Of a stretch of 64,000 nt of DNA, positions 56,032 to 64,000 are shown in pieces. Source of the stretch: Oscillospiraceae bacterium (GTDB lineage Bacteria > Bacillota > Clostridia > Oscillospirales > Ruminococcaceae); contig WQYC01000005.1 in the NCBI GenBank assembly GCA_009781425.1, forward strand, positions 1 to 64,000, in the 5' to 3' direction. The first letter of the stretch is position 1. Every line of letters begins with the position of its first letter. The position numbers and the translations under genes are program-made. The notes beneath the pieces were generated by a model. It was not told where the DNA came from. It saw only the letters and a list, made by a program, of their open reading frames with translations, and made no database searches.

Positions 56032-58880
56032 TCCTTTTTCGCTTTCCCCTTCCCGAACATTTTCTTCAAATACTGCCCCGTGAAGCTTTCCTTGCTTTTC
56101 GCAAGCTGTTCGGGCGTACCCTCGGCTATGATGAAGCCGCCGCCGTCGCCGCCCTCGGGACCCAAGTCAATTACATAATCCGCAGTTTTAATTATATCAA
56201 GATTATGTTCAATCACAACCACGGTATTCCCGCCCTCGACAAGCTTCTGAAGCACGTCTATAAGCTTATGCACGTCGGCGGTGTGCAGTCCTGTCGTCGG
56301 CTCGTCAAGAATATAAATCGTGCGCCCTGTTGCACGTTTTGCGAGCTCTGTTGCAAGCTTGACGCGCTGGGCTTCACCGCCCGAAAGCGTGGTTGCCGAC
56401 TGCCCGATTTTAATGTAACCGAGTCCAACGTCGAACAAGGTCTGCATCTTTTTTGCAATTCGCGGGATATTCTCAAAGAAGCCGATTCCCTCCTCAACAG
56501 TCATTTCGAGCACGTCGTAAATATTCTTGCCTTTGTAAGTCACCTCTAACGTTTCCCTGCTGTACCGCTGACCCTTGCAGACATCGCAGGGCACGTAAAT
56601 ATCCGGCAGAAAATGCATTTCAATTTTAATTATGCCGTCGCCCTCGCAGGCTTCACAGCGTCCGCCGCGCACGTTAAAAGAGAATCTGCCAGTCGAAAAG
56701 CCTTTCATCTTCGCCGCATTCGTAGAAGCGAAAAGGTCACGAATATCCGTGAAAACACCCGTGTAGGTCGCAGGGTTTGAACGCGGCGTTCTGCCGATTG
56801 GCGACTGGTCAATATCTATGACTTTATCAAGATGTTCCGTGCCTGTAATTTTTAAAAACTTCCCTGTTTTTGTCCGCGCGCGGTTGAGCTTACCGACGAG
56901 GTACTTATAAAGAATCTCGTTTACAAGCGAGCTTTTCCCGCTGCCCGAAACACCCGTAACGCAGGTTAAAACACCGAGAGGAATACTAACATCTATATTT
57001 TTAAGATTATTTTCTTCCGCGCCGAGAACAGTCAGGAATCTGCCATCTGTTTTCCTGCGCTTCTTCGGAATCGGGATTTCTTTTCTGCCCGAAAGATACT
57101 GCCCCGTGATTGAATCCTTGCAGGCGAGAACCTCCTTCATACCGCCCGCGCAGACGATTTCGCCGCCGTGAATCCCTGCTCCGGGCCCGATGTCTACTAT
57201 ATAATCAGCCGCGTGCATTGTTTCCTCGTCGTGCTCAACTACAATCAGCGTGTTGCCAAGGTCGCGCAGTCGTTTCAAGGTCGCAATCAGCTTATCATTA
57301 TCGCGCTGATGAAGCCCTATGCTCGGCTCGTCAAGTATATACAAAACCCCCATAAGCGAGCTTCCTATTTGCGTAGCAAGGCGAATCCGCTGACTTTCAC
57401 CGCCCGAAAGCGTCCCCGCCGCCCTCGATAAATTCAAGTAGCCGAGTCCGACACTTTTTAAGAAGCCGAGGCGTTCACGGATTTCCTTTACAATCTGCTC
57501 GGCGATAATCATATCGCGCTCGGAAAGCTCGGCGTTCAAGCTGAAATTCAAGGCTTCGTCAATGCTCATGCGGCTATAATCGCTTATATTTATTCCCGAA
57601 ACTGTGACTGAAAGAGCCTCTTTGTTAAGCCTCTCGCCCTTGCAAGAAGGACAAAGCACATCGCTCATAAGGGTTTGAATTTCGTCCCGCGAATGATTGC
57701 TTCCTGTTTCGCGGAAGCGGCGTTCAAGGTTGTTCACAAGCCCTTCAAAGTCGGTCGTGTACTTTCCGTGACCGCTTTCGTAGGAACGCTGAACTTCGAT
57801 TTTTTCGCCGTTTGTGCCGTAGAGCAGAATATTCAGAGCAGTCTGCGGAAGCTTCCCGACAGGCACGGCAAGCGAGAATTTAAAATGTTTGGCAAGTGCT
57901 TCATAATACATCTGCGCGATTGAGCCCTCTGCGTAGCCCCAGCCCGAAGCCTTGATTGCGCCTTCTTTAATTGAAAGCTCTTTATTCGGCATAATCAGCT
58001 CGGGGTCAACCCGCATAAAAGTCCCAAGCCCTGTGCATTTTTGGCACGCGCCATAAGGATTGTTAAACGAGAACATTCGCGGCTCTAACGCCTCCATGCT
58101 GACACCGTGCTCGGGGCAGGCGTAATTCTGTGAGAAATGCAGTTCTTCTTCTGCGCCGGTATCAACGAAAATCAAGCCATCGGTAAGACTTCCTGCAGTT
58201 TCCAAGCTTTCGGAAAGGCGCGATTTTATATCGGGCTTGATTACAAGCCTGTCCACCACGACTTCGATGTCGTGTTTAATATTTTTATCGAGCTTAATTC
58301 TCTCTGAAAGGTCGTAAATACTGCCGTCGATTCTCACGCGAACATAACCCTGCTTGCGGATTTGGTCAAGCTCTTTCTGATATTCGCCCTTGCGTCCGCG
58401 CACTATCGGCGCAAGCACCTGTACCTTCGTTCCTTGCGGTAAAACTAAGATTTGGTCAACGATTTGGTCGATTGTCTGCTGCTTGATTTCGCGGTTGCAA
58501 ACAGGGCAGTGCGGAATTCCGATTCTCGCGTAAAGCAGACGCAGATAGTCATAAATCTCTGTTACCGTTCCGACTGTTGAGCGCGGATTGCGCGAGGTGG
58601 TCTTCTGGTCGATTGAAATAGCGGGCGAAAGCCCCTCAATGCTGTCTACATTAGGCTTTTCCATCTGTCCTAAGAACTGCCGCGCGTAGGACGAAAGGCT
58701 TTCAATATATCTTCTCTGACCGTCCGCGTAAATCGTATCGAACGCGAGCGAGGACTTTCCCGAACCGGAAAGCCCTGTCATGACTATTAATTTATCGCGG
58801 GGGAGCTCAAGGTCAATGTTTTTGAGGTTGTGCTCCCGCGCACCGCGGATAATAATTTTATTTATTTTATTAGTTGGCAT
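56028..58880 (-). CDS. uvrA: Excinuclease ABC subunit A
   Basis: 950 residues, full length. Two ABC ATPase halves: Walker [14 protein letters not shown] near residue 38 and [13 protein letters not shown] near 645. Zinc Cys pairs, [10 protein letters not shown] and [10 protein letters not shown] signatures. It detects helix distortion and loads UvrB in nucleotide excision repair. uvrB and uvrC are not in the window. Ten bases follow the DinB-like gene. Confidence 0.96.
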   Translation of the reverse strand: MPTNKINKIIIRGAREHNLKNIDLELPRDKLIVMTGLSGSGKSSLAFDTIYADGQRRYIESLSSYARQFLGQMEKPNVDSIEGLSPAISIDQKTTSRNPRSTVGTVTEIYDYLRLLYARIGIPHCPVCNREIKQQTIDQIVDQILVLPQGTKVQVLAPIVRGRKGEYQKELDQIRKQGYVRVRIDGSIYDLSERIKLDKNIKHDIEVVVDRLVIKPDIKSRLSESLETAGSLTDGLIFVDTGAEEELHFSQNYACPEHGVSMEALEPRMFSFNNPYGACQKCTGLGTFMRVDPELIMPNKELSIKEGAIKASGWGYAEGSIAQMYYEALAKHFKFSLAVPVGKLPQTALNILLYGTNGEKIEVQRSYESGHGKYTTDFEGLVNNLERRFRETGSNHSRDEIQTLMSDVLCPSCKGERLNKEALSVTVSGINISDYSRMSIDEALNFSLNAELSERDMIIAEQIVKEIRERLGFLKSVGLGYLNLSRAAGTLSGGESQRIRLATQIGSSLMGVLYILDEPSIGLHQRDNDKLIATLKRLRDLGNTLIVVEHDEETMHAADYIVDIGPGAGIHGGEIVCAGGMKEVLACKDSITGQYLSGRKEIPIPKKRRKTDGRFLTVLGAEENNLKNIDVSIPLGVLTCVTGVSGSGKSSLVNEILYKYLVGKLNRARTKTGKFLKITGTEHLDKVIDIDQSPIGRTPRSNPATYTGVFTDIRDLFASTNAAKMKGFSTGRFSFNVRGGRCEACEGDGIIKIEMHFLPDIYVPCDVCKGQRYSRETLEVTYKGKNIYDVLEMTVEEGIGFFENIPRIAKKMQTLFDVGLGYIKIGQSATTLSGGEAQRVKLATELAKRATGRTIYILDEPTTGLHTADVHKLIDVLQKLVEGGNTVVVIEHNLDIIKTADYVIDLGPEGGDGGGFIIAEGTPEQLAKSKESFTGQYLKKMFGKGKAKKD

Positions 58881-58889
58881 AGTTGTTTT

Positions 58890-59567
58890 TTAATACTCCT
58901 GTAATTTTTGCTTCCATTTAATGCAGTCATTTAAGTGGAGCATCAAATGGCGTGTCGGCGGCATAAGCAGAAGCCCCGCGATGTCTTTTCCGCCCCAGTA
59001 TTCAAGCAGCCACTCAGAATATTCGCAGGTTCCGCCCTCGCTTCGGATTTTATTTATACCGTCAGCAGGTACTCTGCGTTTCATATCCTGCGCGGTTAGC
59101 GCGGCGATGATTTCTCTTGTTCGTGTTCCGACGGCGTTTCTGTAATTGAGCAGTTCGGCAGAATTTAACTCACTGCTCAGTTTAATTATTTTCTCGCTGT
59201 CCATAGATACGCCTGTGTCGGTGAACGCCGTGTTCATGCGCTTTTGCCACTCTGAGTCGAAAATCTGCTCTGAACCTGCGACAAGTATATTCATTGTCAT
59301 GTCTTCAATCCGCGCTAAGTGCCAAACCGCCCACGCAATCGTTTCCGCTTTAGCAGACGGTACTACTGCGAATTCCTGCGGCTTTAAGTCAGCGAAAAGC
59401 GTATCAATTTCGTTAGCTTTCCCGCCGGAAACTGCACAAGAGTGCAAAGCCGCATGAATCTCCAAAAACAGCTTCTTTGCTTGTTCAATTCTGTCGCTTT
59501 TGCGTATGATTTTTTTAAGCTCGTGATGTTTTTCGGTTATTGAATTATCCGTGTCAAGATATTTCAT
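58890..59567 (-). CDS. DinB-superfamily protein
   Basis: 225 residues, four-helix bundle pattern of DinB/YfiT. The metal-binding His positions are in [11 protein letters not shown] (near 93) and [11 protein letters not shown] (near 205-210). These may be thiol S-transferases or hydrolases, often stress-induced; the true substrate is unknown. It lies between uvrA and a cluster of small effector-binding genes. Confidence 0.8.
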   Translation of the reverse strand: MKYLDTDNSITEKHHELKKIIRKSDRIEQAKKLFLEIHAALHSCAVSGGKANEIDTLFADLKPQEFAVVPSAKAETIAWAVWHLARIEDMTMNILVAGSEQIFDSEWQKRMNTAFTDTGVSMDSEKIIKLSSELNSAELLNYRNAVGTRTREIIAALTAQDMKRRVPADGINKIRSEGGTCEYSEWLLEYWGGKDIAGLLLMPPTRHLMLHLNDCIKWKQKLQEY

Positions 59568-59573
59568 TCACAG

Positions 59574-60092
59574 TTACCTCTTTAAGTAAATCCCATAATC
59601 AAGAATTACGTTGCCGTCGCTGTCCTTTTCGGTGAAACGCGGGCAGTTGTAGCGTTCAAAGTGATAAAGATATTTTTTCTCGTCGTACATAAAATTACCC
59701 ATGCCGTTCTTTTGAAGTGCTTCCACGCAGGCATCATGCATACCGTAAATACTGCCGTCGTCTTGACTGCCTTTAATCCAGCAAATACCGACATCGCCGC
59801 CGTCTAAGTCTAAGAATTCATAACCGTCGGGAGCTTCCGTACCGGGCGCAAAGAAGCAACCAATCCAGTATTCAAACTCGTCTTGGTTTAAATTGCAACG
59901 CATGAAGCCGAGACAGCCGTTCTCGGTATTTTCCGCCATGCCGAGCTTATTGAGCTCATCAAAACAGCCTGTTTCAAACCACTCGCCCCATTTATGTCCG
60001 AAGCCGTTGTCAAAGTCGGCGTGTCCGTAACGCTTGCCAATCAAACGAAGCGCGGGTAATGTTTCTTTATAGGTTTTAATAATTTCTGCCAT
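59574..60092 (-). CDS. GyrI-like / effector-binding domain protein
   Basis: 172 residues. Core pattern of the AraC-type effector-binding (SOUL/GyrI-like) fold: TLPALRLIGKRYGHAD near the start, FEYWIGCFFAPG, and C-terminal YDEKKYLYHFERYNCPRF. No DNA-binding domain. Such stand-alone proteins bind or hydrolyse hydrophobic xenobiotics. The gene starts one base before the DUF3788 gene end. Confidence 0.78.
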   Translation of the reverse strand: MAEIIKTYKETLPALRLIGKRYGHADFDNGFGHKWGEWFETGCFDELNKLGMAENTENGCLGFMRCNLNQDEFEYWIGCFFAPGTEAPDGYEFLDLDGGDVGICWIKGSQDDGSIYGMHDACVEALQKNGMGNFMYDEKKYLYHFERYNCPRFTEKDSDGNVILDYGIYLKR

Positions 60093-60093
60093 T

Positions 60094-60528
60094 TTATTTC
60101 TCCTTCGGTTTTAATTTTACCATGCAAAGCTTTTTGTAATCATTAAATTGCGTTTCATTTTCGATTCTGAACATGAAGTATTTCCCGACCTTCATAAAGT
60201 CGCCGCCGTTTTCGTAAGAGTCACGTATTTCGGGTGAAAGCTCAGGCAGAACCGCTTCGGCTTCTGCGGTGAGCTTATAAGCAATTACCATGAACACAGA
60301 ATAGCCGCCGACCTCGGGGTAGAAAGTCCCGAGAGCCTGTCCGCTTTTTTGAAACTTTACGTTCCAGCCGGGCATACCCGAGCAGGTACTGTAGGTCATT
60401 TTGGGCTTGGCTTTGTACGCGCTTTCCATAAAGGTGAAAAGCCCGCTCCAAAGCGGATTATTAACATAATCGTCAATTTCTTCATAACGAGGTTGATGTG
60501 CTTGTGGAAATAAGATATGCCACTCCAT
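60094..60528 (-). CDS. DUF3788-like protein
   Basis: 144 residues from ATG 60528, because AGGAGG sits eight bases upstream and the homologous region begins MEWHILFP; a longer frame to 60612 lies inside the next gene. The pattern resembles DUF3788 (LWSGLFTFMESAYKAKPKMTYSTCSGMPGWNVKF is described here by position 30-63). Function unknown. Often found beside GyrI-like and DUF3795 genes. Confidence 0.75.
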   Translation of the reverse strand: MEWHILFPQAHQPRYEEIDDYVNNPLWSGLFTFMESAYKAKPKMTYSTCSGMPGWNVKFQKSGQALGTFYPEVGGYSVFMVIAYKLTAEAEAVLPELSPEIRDSYENGGDFMKVGKYFMFRIENETQFNDYKKLCMVKLKPKEK

Positions 60529-60529
60529 A

Positions 60530-60805
60530 TTATGCCTCCTGTTTTTGTTTGCACCATTCTCTGCATTGCTCGATTCTTGCGCCGTTGTCGCCGTGTTCGG
60601 GGTCGTTTGCATACTTTTTCAGCGTTTCGCACGGGAAAGCCGCGCACAAGCCGCAGTGCTCGTGTCCTTTACCCTCACAGCAGATTTTAATTTCGCAGTC
60701 GCCCCAAGGCGCGCTCTCGATATTCGTGCAGCCCGCGCAGTCAAAGCCGAACGCTTCCTTACACGCCGCCGTGTCGCAGTAAATTCCGCATCTTGATTTT
60801 AACAT
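60530..60805 (-). CDS. DUF3795-like cysteine-rich protein
   Basis: 91 residues with 12 cysteines (CGIYC, CKEAFGFDCAGC, CCEGKGHEHCGLC, CREWC), typical of DUF3795 and probably binding metal ions. Start ATG with AAGGAGA. First gene of a four-gene minus-strand cluster ending at 58890. Confidence 0.8.
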   Translation of the reverse strand: MLKSRCGIYCDTAACKEAFGFDCAGCTNIESAPWGDCEIKICCEGKGHEHCGLCAAFPCETLKKYANDPEHGDNGARIEQCREWCKQKQEA

Positions 60806-60914
60806 GATAAATCTCCTTTATGTTTAATAATTCGATTTTATCACAGGTAATATGACAACTGCCTGTCATATTCATACCAAAAATTTCCGTCTTGTTAATC
60901 ATAGCACATTTTTC

Positions 60915-60943
60915 TTGCAAAAGCAAGGAGTTTATGTTATACT
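60915..60943 (+). promoter_or_regulatory. Promoter of rmuC
   Basis: TTGCAA (60915-60920), 17 bases, TATACT (60938-60943), with transcription beginning near 60950 just before AAAGGCGGTG. Confidence 0.6.
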
Positions 60944-60965
60944 GTCAAATAAAGGCGGTGTTTGC

Positions 60966-62159
60966 ATGGAAATGATTCATACAGGACTTATTATAACGCA
61001 AATAGGTTTAACAATAATTGCTATCGGCTTGCTCATAGCTTTGTTCACAAGTAAGAAAAAGGAGAACAACGACGAAATATCGGCGTTGTTAAAGCGTGCT
61101 TTTGATGAACAGCGCGACAGTGTTGCGAAGCAGATTGCAAGCGGCACAACTGAGCAGTTTCAGCGGTTCGGCGTGATTCACGAGAGCATTAACAGAACCT
61201 TGCAGGAAAACCGCGCCGAAATCACAACGACACTCGAAAATAAAATAAAATCATTGCAAGACAGCAACGAAAAACGCCTTGAGCAAATGCAAGGCGTGGT
61301 AGATGAAAAGTTTCAAAAAACGCTTGAAACGCGGCTCGCACAGTCCTTTGAGCTTGTAAGCAAGCAGCTTGACAATGTTCAGCAGGGTCTCGGCGAGATG
61401 AAAAACCTCGCCGCCGACGCAAAAAGCCTTAAAAACGCGCTGATTAACGTAAAAGAGCGCGGAACATACGGCGAGGTGCGCCTTGAAAAGCTTCTCTCCG
61501 ATATACTCGCGCCGAGCCAGTACGAAACCAACGCAGAAATCATCGACGGCAAACGGGTGGAGTTTGCTATAAAACTGCCCGGGAACGGCGATGAGCCGCT
61601 TCTTCTGCCGATTGACTCGAAGTTCCCGATTGAAGACTACAACCGCCTGCTTGATGCCGAGGACAGAAAAGACATAAAGGAAGCGCGGGAATCGTTGTTA
61701 AAGAAAATCCGTGAGGAAGCGAAAACAATTCAAAGCAAGTACATACAGCCGCCGAAAACCACTGATTTCGCGCTGATGTTTCTGCCGACTGAGGGATTAT
61801 ACGCCGAGGTGATTCAGAACGCCGCATTGTTTGAAGAATTGCGGGACAAGCACAAAGTCACAGTTGTCGGCGCGACGACGCTTTCTGCGTTTTTGAGTTC
61901 TCTTCAAATGGGCTTCAACACCCTTGCCATTGAGCAGAGCTCGCAGAAGGTCTGGGATACTTTGCGGGCTGTTAAGTCCGAATTCGTTAAGTTCGGCGAT
62001 ATACTTGACCGCGCACACAAGCAAATACAAACAGCCGACAAGACCTTGGAAGAAATCGTCGGCAGACGGACTCGCGCGATTAACAAGACTCTGCGCACCG
62101 TCGAAACTATCGGTGCTGTCGGCGGAAGCGATGAATTGCTGTTAATTGAGGAAGAATAA
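60966..62159 (+). CDS. rmuC: DNA recombination protein RmuC
   Basis: 397 residues from ATG 60966 (AAAGGCGGTG upstream); a frame extending to 60852 has no ribosome site and begins before the promoter. One membrane helix (about 6-27), a coiled coil (about 35-150), then the RmuC nuclease-like domain with GTYGEVRLEKLL, PIDSKFPIEDYNRL and TVVGATTLSAFLSSLQMGF. RmuC limits inversions and recombination at short inverted repeats. Confidence 0.93.
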   Translation: MEMIHTGLIITQIGLTIIAIGLLIALFTSKKKENNDEISALLKRAFDEQRDSVAKQIASGTTEQFQRFGVIHESINRTLQENRAEITTTLENKIKSLQDSNEKRLEQMQGVVDEKFQKTLETRLAQSFELVSKQLDNVQQGLGEMKNLAADAKSLKNALINVKERGTYGEVRLEKLLSDILAPSQYETNAEIIDGKRVEFAIKLPGNGDEPLLLPIDSKFPIEDYNRLLDAEDRKDIKEARESLLKKIREEAKTIQSKYIQPPKTTDFALMFLPTEGLYAEVIQNAALFEELRDKHKVTVVGATTLSAFLSSLQMGFNTLAIEQSSQKVWDTLRAVKSEFVKFGDILDRAHKQIQTADKTLEEIVGRRTRAINKTLRTVETIGAVGGSDELLLIEEE

Positions 62160-62177
62160 CACGTATGCGTTGATAAG

Positions 62178-62204
62178 AGGGACGAGGGTTAAGCTCTCGT
62201 CCCT
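62178..62204 (+). terminator. Rho-independent terminator of rmuC
   Basis: AGGGACGAG (62178-62186) pairs with CTCGTCCCT (62196-62204); the tail is A then T-rich. Confidence 0.6.
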
Positions 62205-62234
62205 TAAAAAATTTTTGACAAATTTTGAATCTCA

Positions 62235-62264
62235 TGCAACCGGCACAAATATTTTACGGGTATA
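62235..62264 (+). promoter_or_regulatory. ECF-type autoregulatory promoter candidate
   Basis: TGCAACC (62235-62241) and CGGGTATA (62257-62264), 15 bases apart. The GCAACC -35 is typical of ECF sigma promoters. Confidence 0.45.
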
Positions 62265-62297
62265 TAAGTGAAAGCCTAAAACAAAGGGGGAATAGCG

Positions 62298-62855
62298 GTG
62301 AATGATAATATAATCGTCGATATGTATTGGAAGCGCGACGAAGCCGCAATCAAGGAAACCGAGAAGAAATACGGCAGTTATCTGAAAAAGGTGGCTGTCA
62401 ACATACTCGGCAGCCTTGAAGACAGCGAAGAAAGCGTCAACGACACCTACTTAAAAGCGTGGGATTCCATACCGCCGCATAATCCTGCAGTTCTCGCTAC
62501 CTTTCTCGGAAGAATCACGCGACAGGTCTCTATTGATATTTTGCGGAAGCGTTCAAGTCAAAAGCGAAAAGGCTCTCAGTTTTCATTGTCTTTATCAGAA
62601 TTGGAGGACTGCGTGCCTTCAGGCGGGGCGAGCCCCGAGCTTGAAGCCGAAAGCAAGCTCATGGGAGCTTTGATTAATAAATGGCTCGGCACTCTCAAAA
62701 AGGAAACTCGTGACGCATTTGTCGGGAGATATTATTTTATGGATTCGCTTAAAGAGGTAGCGGCTTATTGCGGTATGAGCGAGTCTAAAGCTAAGACGGT
62801 TCTGCACCGCGCACGGAATAATCTGAAAGAATATTTGGCAACGGAGGGTTTTTGA
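62298..62855 (+). CDS. ECF-type RNA polymerase sigma factor
   Basis: 185 residues. Region 2 about 22-95 (GSLEDSEESVNDTYLKAW, FLGRITRQVSIDILRKR) and region 4 about 125-180 (LGTLKKETRDAFVGRYYFMDSLKEVAAYCG is positions 134-163). GTG start at 62298 with AAAGGGGG. It is followed two bases on by a membrane protein that probably acts as its anti-sigma, and preceded by an ECF-like promoter, so it is probably autoregulated. Confidence 0.92.
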   Translation: MNDNIIVDMYWKRDEAAIKETEKKYGSYLKKVAVNILGSLEDSEESVNDTYLKAWDSIPPHNPAVLATFLGRITRQVSIDILRKRSSQKRKGSQFSLSLSELEDCVPSGGASPELEAESKLMGALINKWLGTLKKETRDAFVGRYYFMDSLKEVAAYCGMSESKAKTVLHRARNNLKEYLATEGF

Positions 62856-62856
62856 T

Positions 62857-64000
62857 ATGAAAAATAAAAAGATTAAAGCAGAGCAAATAAGCATTGCGAT
62901 AGGTGAAATCGGTGACAGCTATATCGAAAGTGCTAACGCGCTCAGAACGTCCGGCATTAAAAACGTAAGGAAATCGGGAAATTTTTTATACAGGCAATTC
63001 GCGGGAATAGCGGCGGCGGTAATGGTTTTGGCTGTAGGTTCAATATTTATGCTCCGCTTCTTCGCGCCGGAGGATATTATCATGCCGCCCGTTGCCGAAA
63101 CTGTACCGGAAATCGGCGAAATAATACAATTAGGCGAGTTTGACTGGCGTGTGCTTGACGTGCAGGACGGCAGGGCTTTAATCATCACAGAAAACGTAAT
63201 AGAGAACAGACCATATCATTCGCCCGGCGGTGATATTACATGGGAGCACAGCGAAATAAGAGAATATCTGAACGGCGAGTTCTATGAAAACACGTTTACA
63301 GACGAAGAAAAGATACGCATAAGCGAAACGGTAAATATAAACAGAGACAGTCAATATGGCACAGCAGGCGGCAATAATACAACAGATAAATTGTTTTTAT
63401 TAAGTGTTGAAGACGCTCTTGTTTATTTTATCGACGGTTCGCCGCGGAAGGCTTTTAACGCTGACGGCGATGAAAGCTGGTGGTTGCTTCGGTCGCCGGG
63501 CAACGGTAGTAATTTTGTATTATATGTAGCAAACGGCTTTATCGACAGCGGCGATGGTGCAGATGTCAGCAACAGTAATGCGGGTATTCGTCCGGCTATG
63601 TGGGTGAGGTTTGCGCCGCCTGCTGAAGCTATTCCCGACCCTGCATGGACGTGGATTGTTGAGCCTACGCTTGATTACCCTTTTATCATGTATACCGATG
63701 TTGACGATATTTATTTCGTGCCTGTTGATTTTGAATATACCGGACCTGAATTTGATTTTGCCATTTTATGCGAAGCTACTGGGGGATACGCTGAAATATT
63801 TACGAATATTCCCGACCATTATGAAGACCGCAGTATCAGACCGCTCTTTTCAAACTGGTTGTATGACGCAGAGTTTGAATTATTCGGGCGCAGAATGTGG
63901 GAAACGACCGGGTATTACGACGAAATGTACCCCGTATCTGAGTTCGCGGAAAGATTCCCCCAAGCAATCGGGCGTATCAAGCACGTATATTTAATCGACA
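62857..64000 (+). CDS. Membrane protein with DUF6273-type extracellular domain, putative anti-sigma (3' end beyond window)
   Basis: At least 381 residues; the frame is open to base 64000. The start ATG 62857 is one base after the sigma stop. A short cytoplasmic N-terminus (1-46), one membrane helix (about 50-70), then a DUF6273-like domain: FDWRVLDVQDGRALIITENVI, WEHSEIREYLNGEF, TTDKLFLLS, WWLLRSPG and GIRPAMWV (about 95-250). After a Pro/Trp linker there is a further domain of unknown type. Anti-sigma proteins with fused DUF6273-like sensors occur in Clostridia. It may gate the sigma factor in response to an envelope signal (inference). Confidence 0.8.
   Translation, partial: MKNKKIKAEQISIAIGEIGDSYIESANALRTSGIKNVRKSGNFLYRQFAGIAAAVMVLAVGSIFMLRFFAPEDIIMPPVAETVPEIGEIIQLGEFDWRVLDVQDGRALIITENVIENRPYHSPGGDITWEHSEIREYLNGEFYENTFTDEEKIRISETVNINRDSQYGTAGGNNTTDKLFLLSVEDALVYFIDGSPRKAFNADGDESWWLLRSPGNGSNFVLYVANGFIDSGDGADVSNSNAGIRPAMWVRFAPPAEAIPDPAWTWIVEPTLDYPFIMYTDVDDIYFVPVDFEYTGPEFDFAILCEATGGYAEIFTNIPDHYEDRSIRPLFSNWLYDAEFELFGRRMWETTGYYDEMYPVSEFAERFPQAIGRIKHVYLID

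Noticed and set aside
60852-60965. Longer N-terminus for rmuC
   Set aside because: It begins before the promoter and has no ribosome binding site; ATG 60966 has both.
63611-63994. Plus-strand open frame of 127 residues near the right edge
   Set aside because: Shadow of the DUF6273-type gene, which stays open in its own frame to the end.

Overview
The window reads as the chromosome of a spore-forming Firmicute of class Clostridia, probably an Oscillospirales-like gut anaerobe. Supporting evidence is the presence of sigG, spoIVB and yunB, the anaerobic NrdG activase, a ferredoxin-type aldo/keto reductase, dockerin-like and InlB-type surface repeats, strong AGGAGG ribosome binding sites, TTGACA/TATAAT promoters, and short palindromic repeats of the kind scattered through such genomes. 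The lineage is inference. No rRNA, tRNA or CRISPR array was seen.

Layout. (1) 1-19.6 kb: a block of unusual cargo. A reading frame of more than 3,431 codons starts at 10293 and runs off the left edge; it encodes a giant secreted surface protein. Upstream of it come a compact two-component system (soluble LytS-like kinase plus SARP-type response regulator), a 1,945-residue FecR-domain surface protein, a 55-codon small ORF and a large serine recombinase. The recombinase stops about 65 bp from the point where the sporulation sigma factor gene sigG (minus strand, 5' end at 19921) breaks off inside conserved region 2. The simplest reading is a skin-like intervening element inserted in sigG, whose other end and sigG 3' half lie beyond the left edge. 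(2) 20-25.7 kb: lipoprotein, nrdG, oligopeptide-binding protein, nitroreductase, ComFB, an LCP-family protein and alanine racemase. (3) 25.7-40.1 kb: a long minus-strand run (aldo/keto reductase, prfA, an accretion zone of small acquired genes, LRR lipoprotein, tsaC, coaE, lytic transglycosylase, M18 aminopeptidase, yunB, ligA, dockerin-like protein, LRR protein). (4) 40.2-51.6 kb: plus strand, with a hybrid sensor kinase, Lhr-type helicase, pyrophosphatase, Maf, and a TetR-controlled ABC exporter. (5) 51.6-60.8 kb: minus strand, with a histidine phosphatase, tmk, an RDD protein, spoIVB, a diguanylate cyclase, uvrA and four small stress or detoxification-type genes. (6) 60.9-64 kb: rmuC, then an ECF sigma factor and a membrane DUF6273-type protein cut by the right edge.

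How the genes work together. The left block looks like one module: two giant secreted proteins, a two-component system between them and a recombinase that could excise or move the block. If the insertion in sigG is real, forespore sigma-G activity would depend on excision, as sigma-K depends on skin excision in some Bacillus and Clostridia. The rest is mainly housekeeping (translation termination, tRNA t6A, CoA, dTMP, DNA repair, cell wall) with sporulation and c-di-GMP signalling genes interspersed. Several coding sequences carry short palindromic repeats in frame, and 36.0-37.9 kb holds duplicated gene ends that record repeated small-gene insertions.
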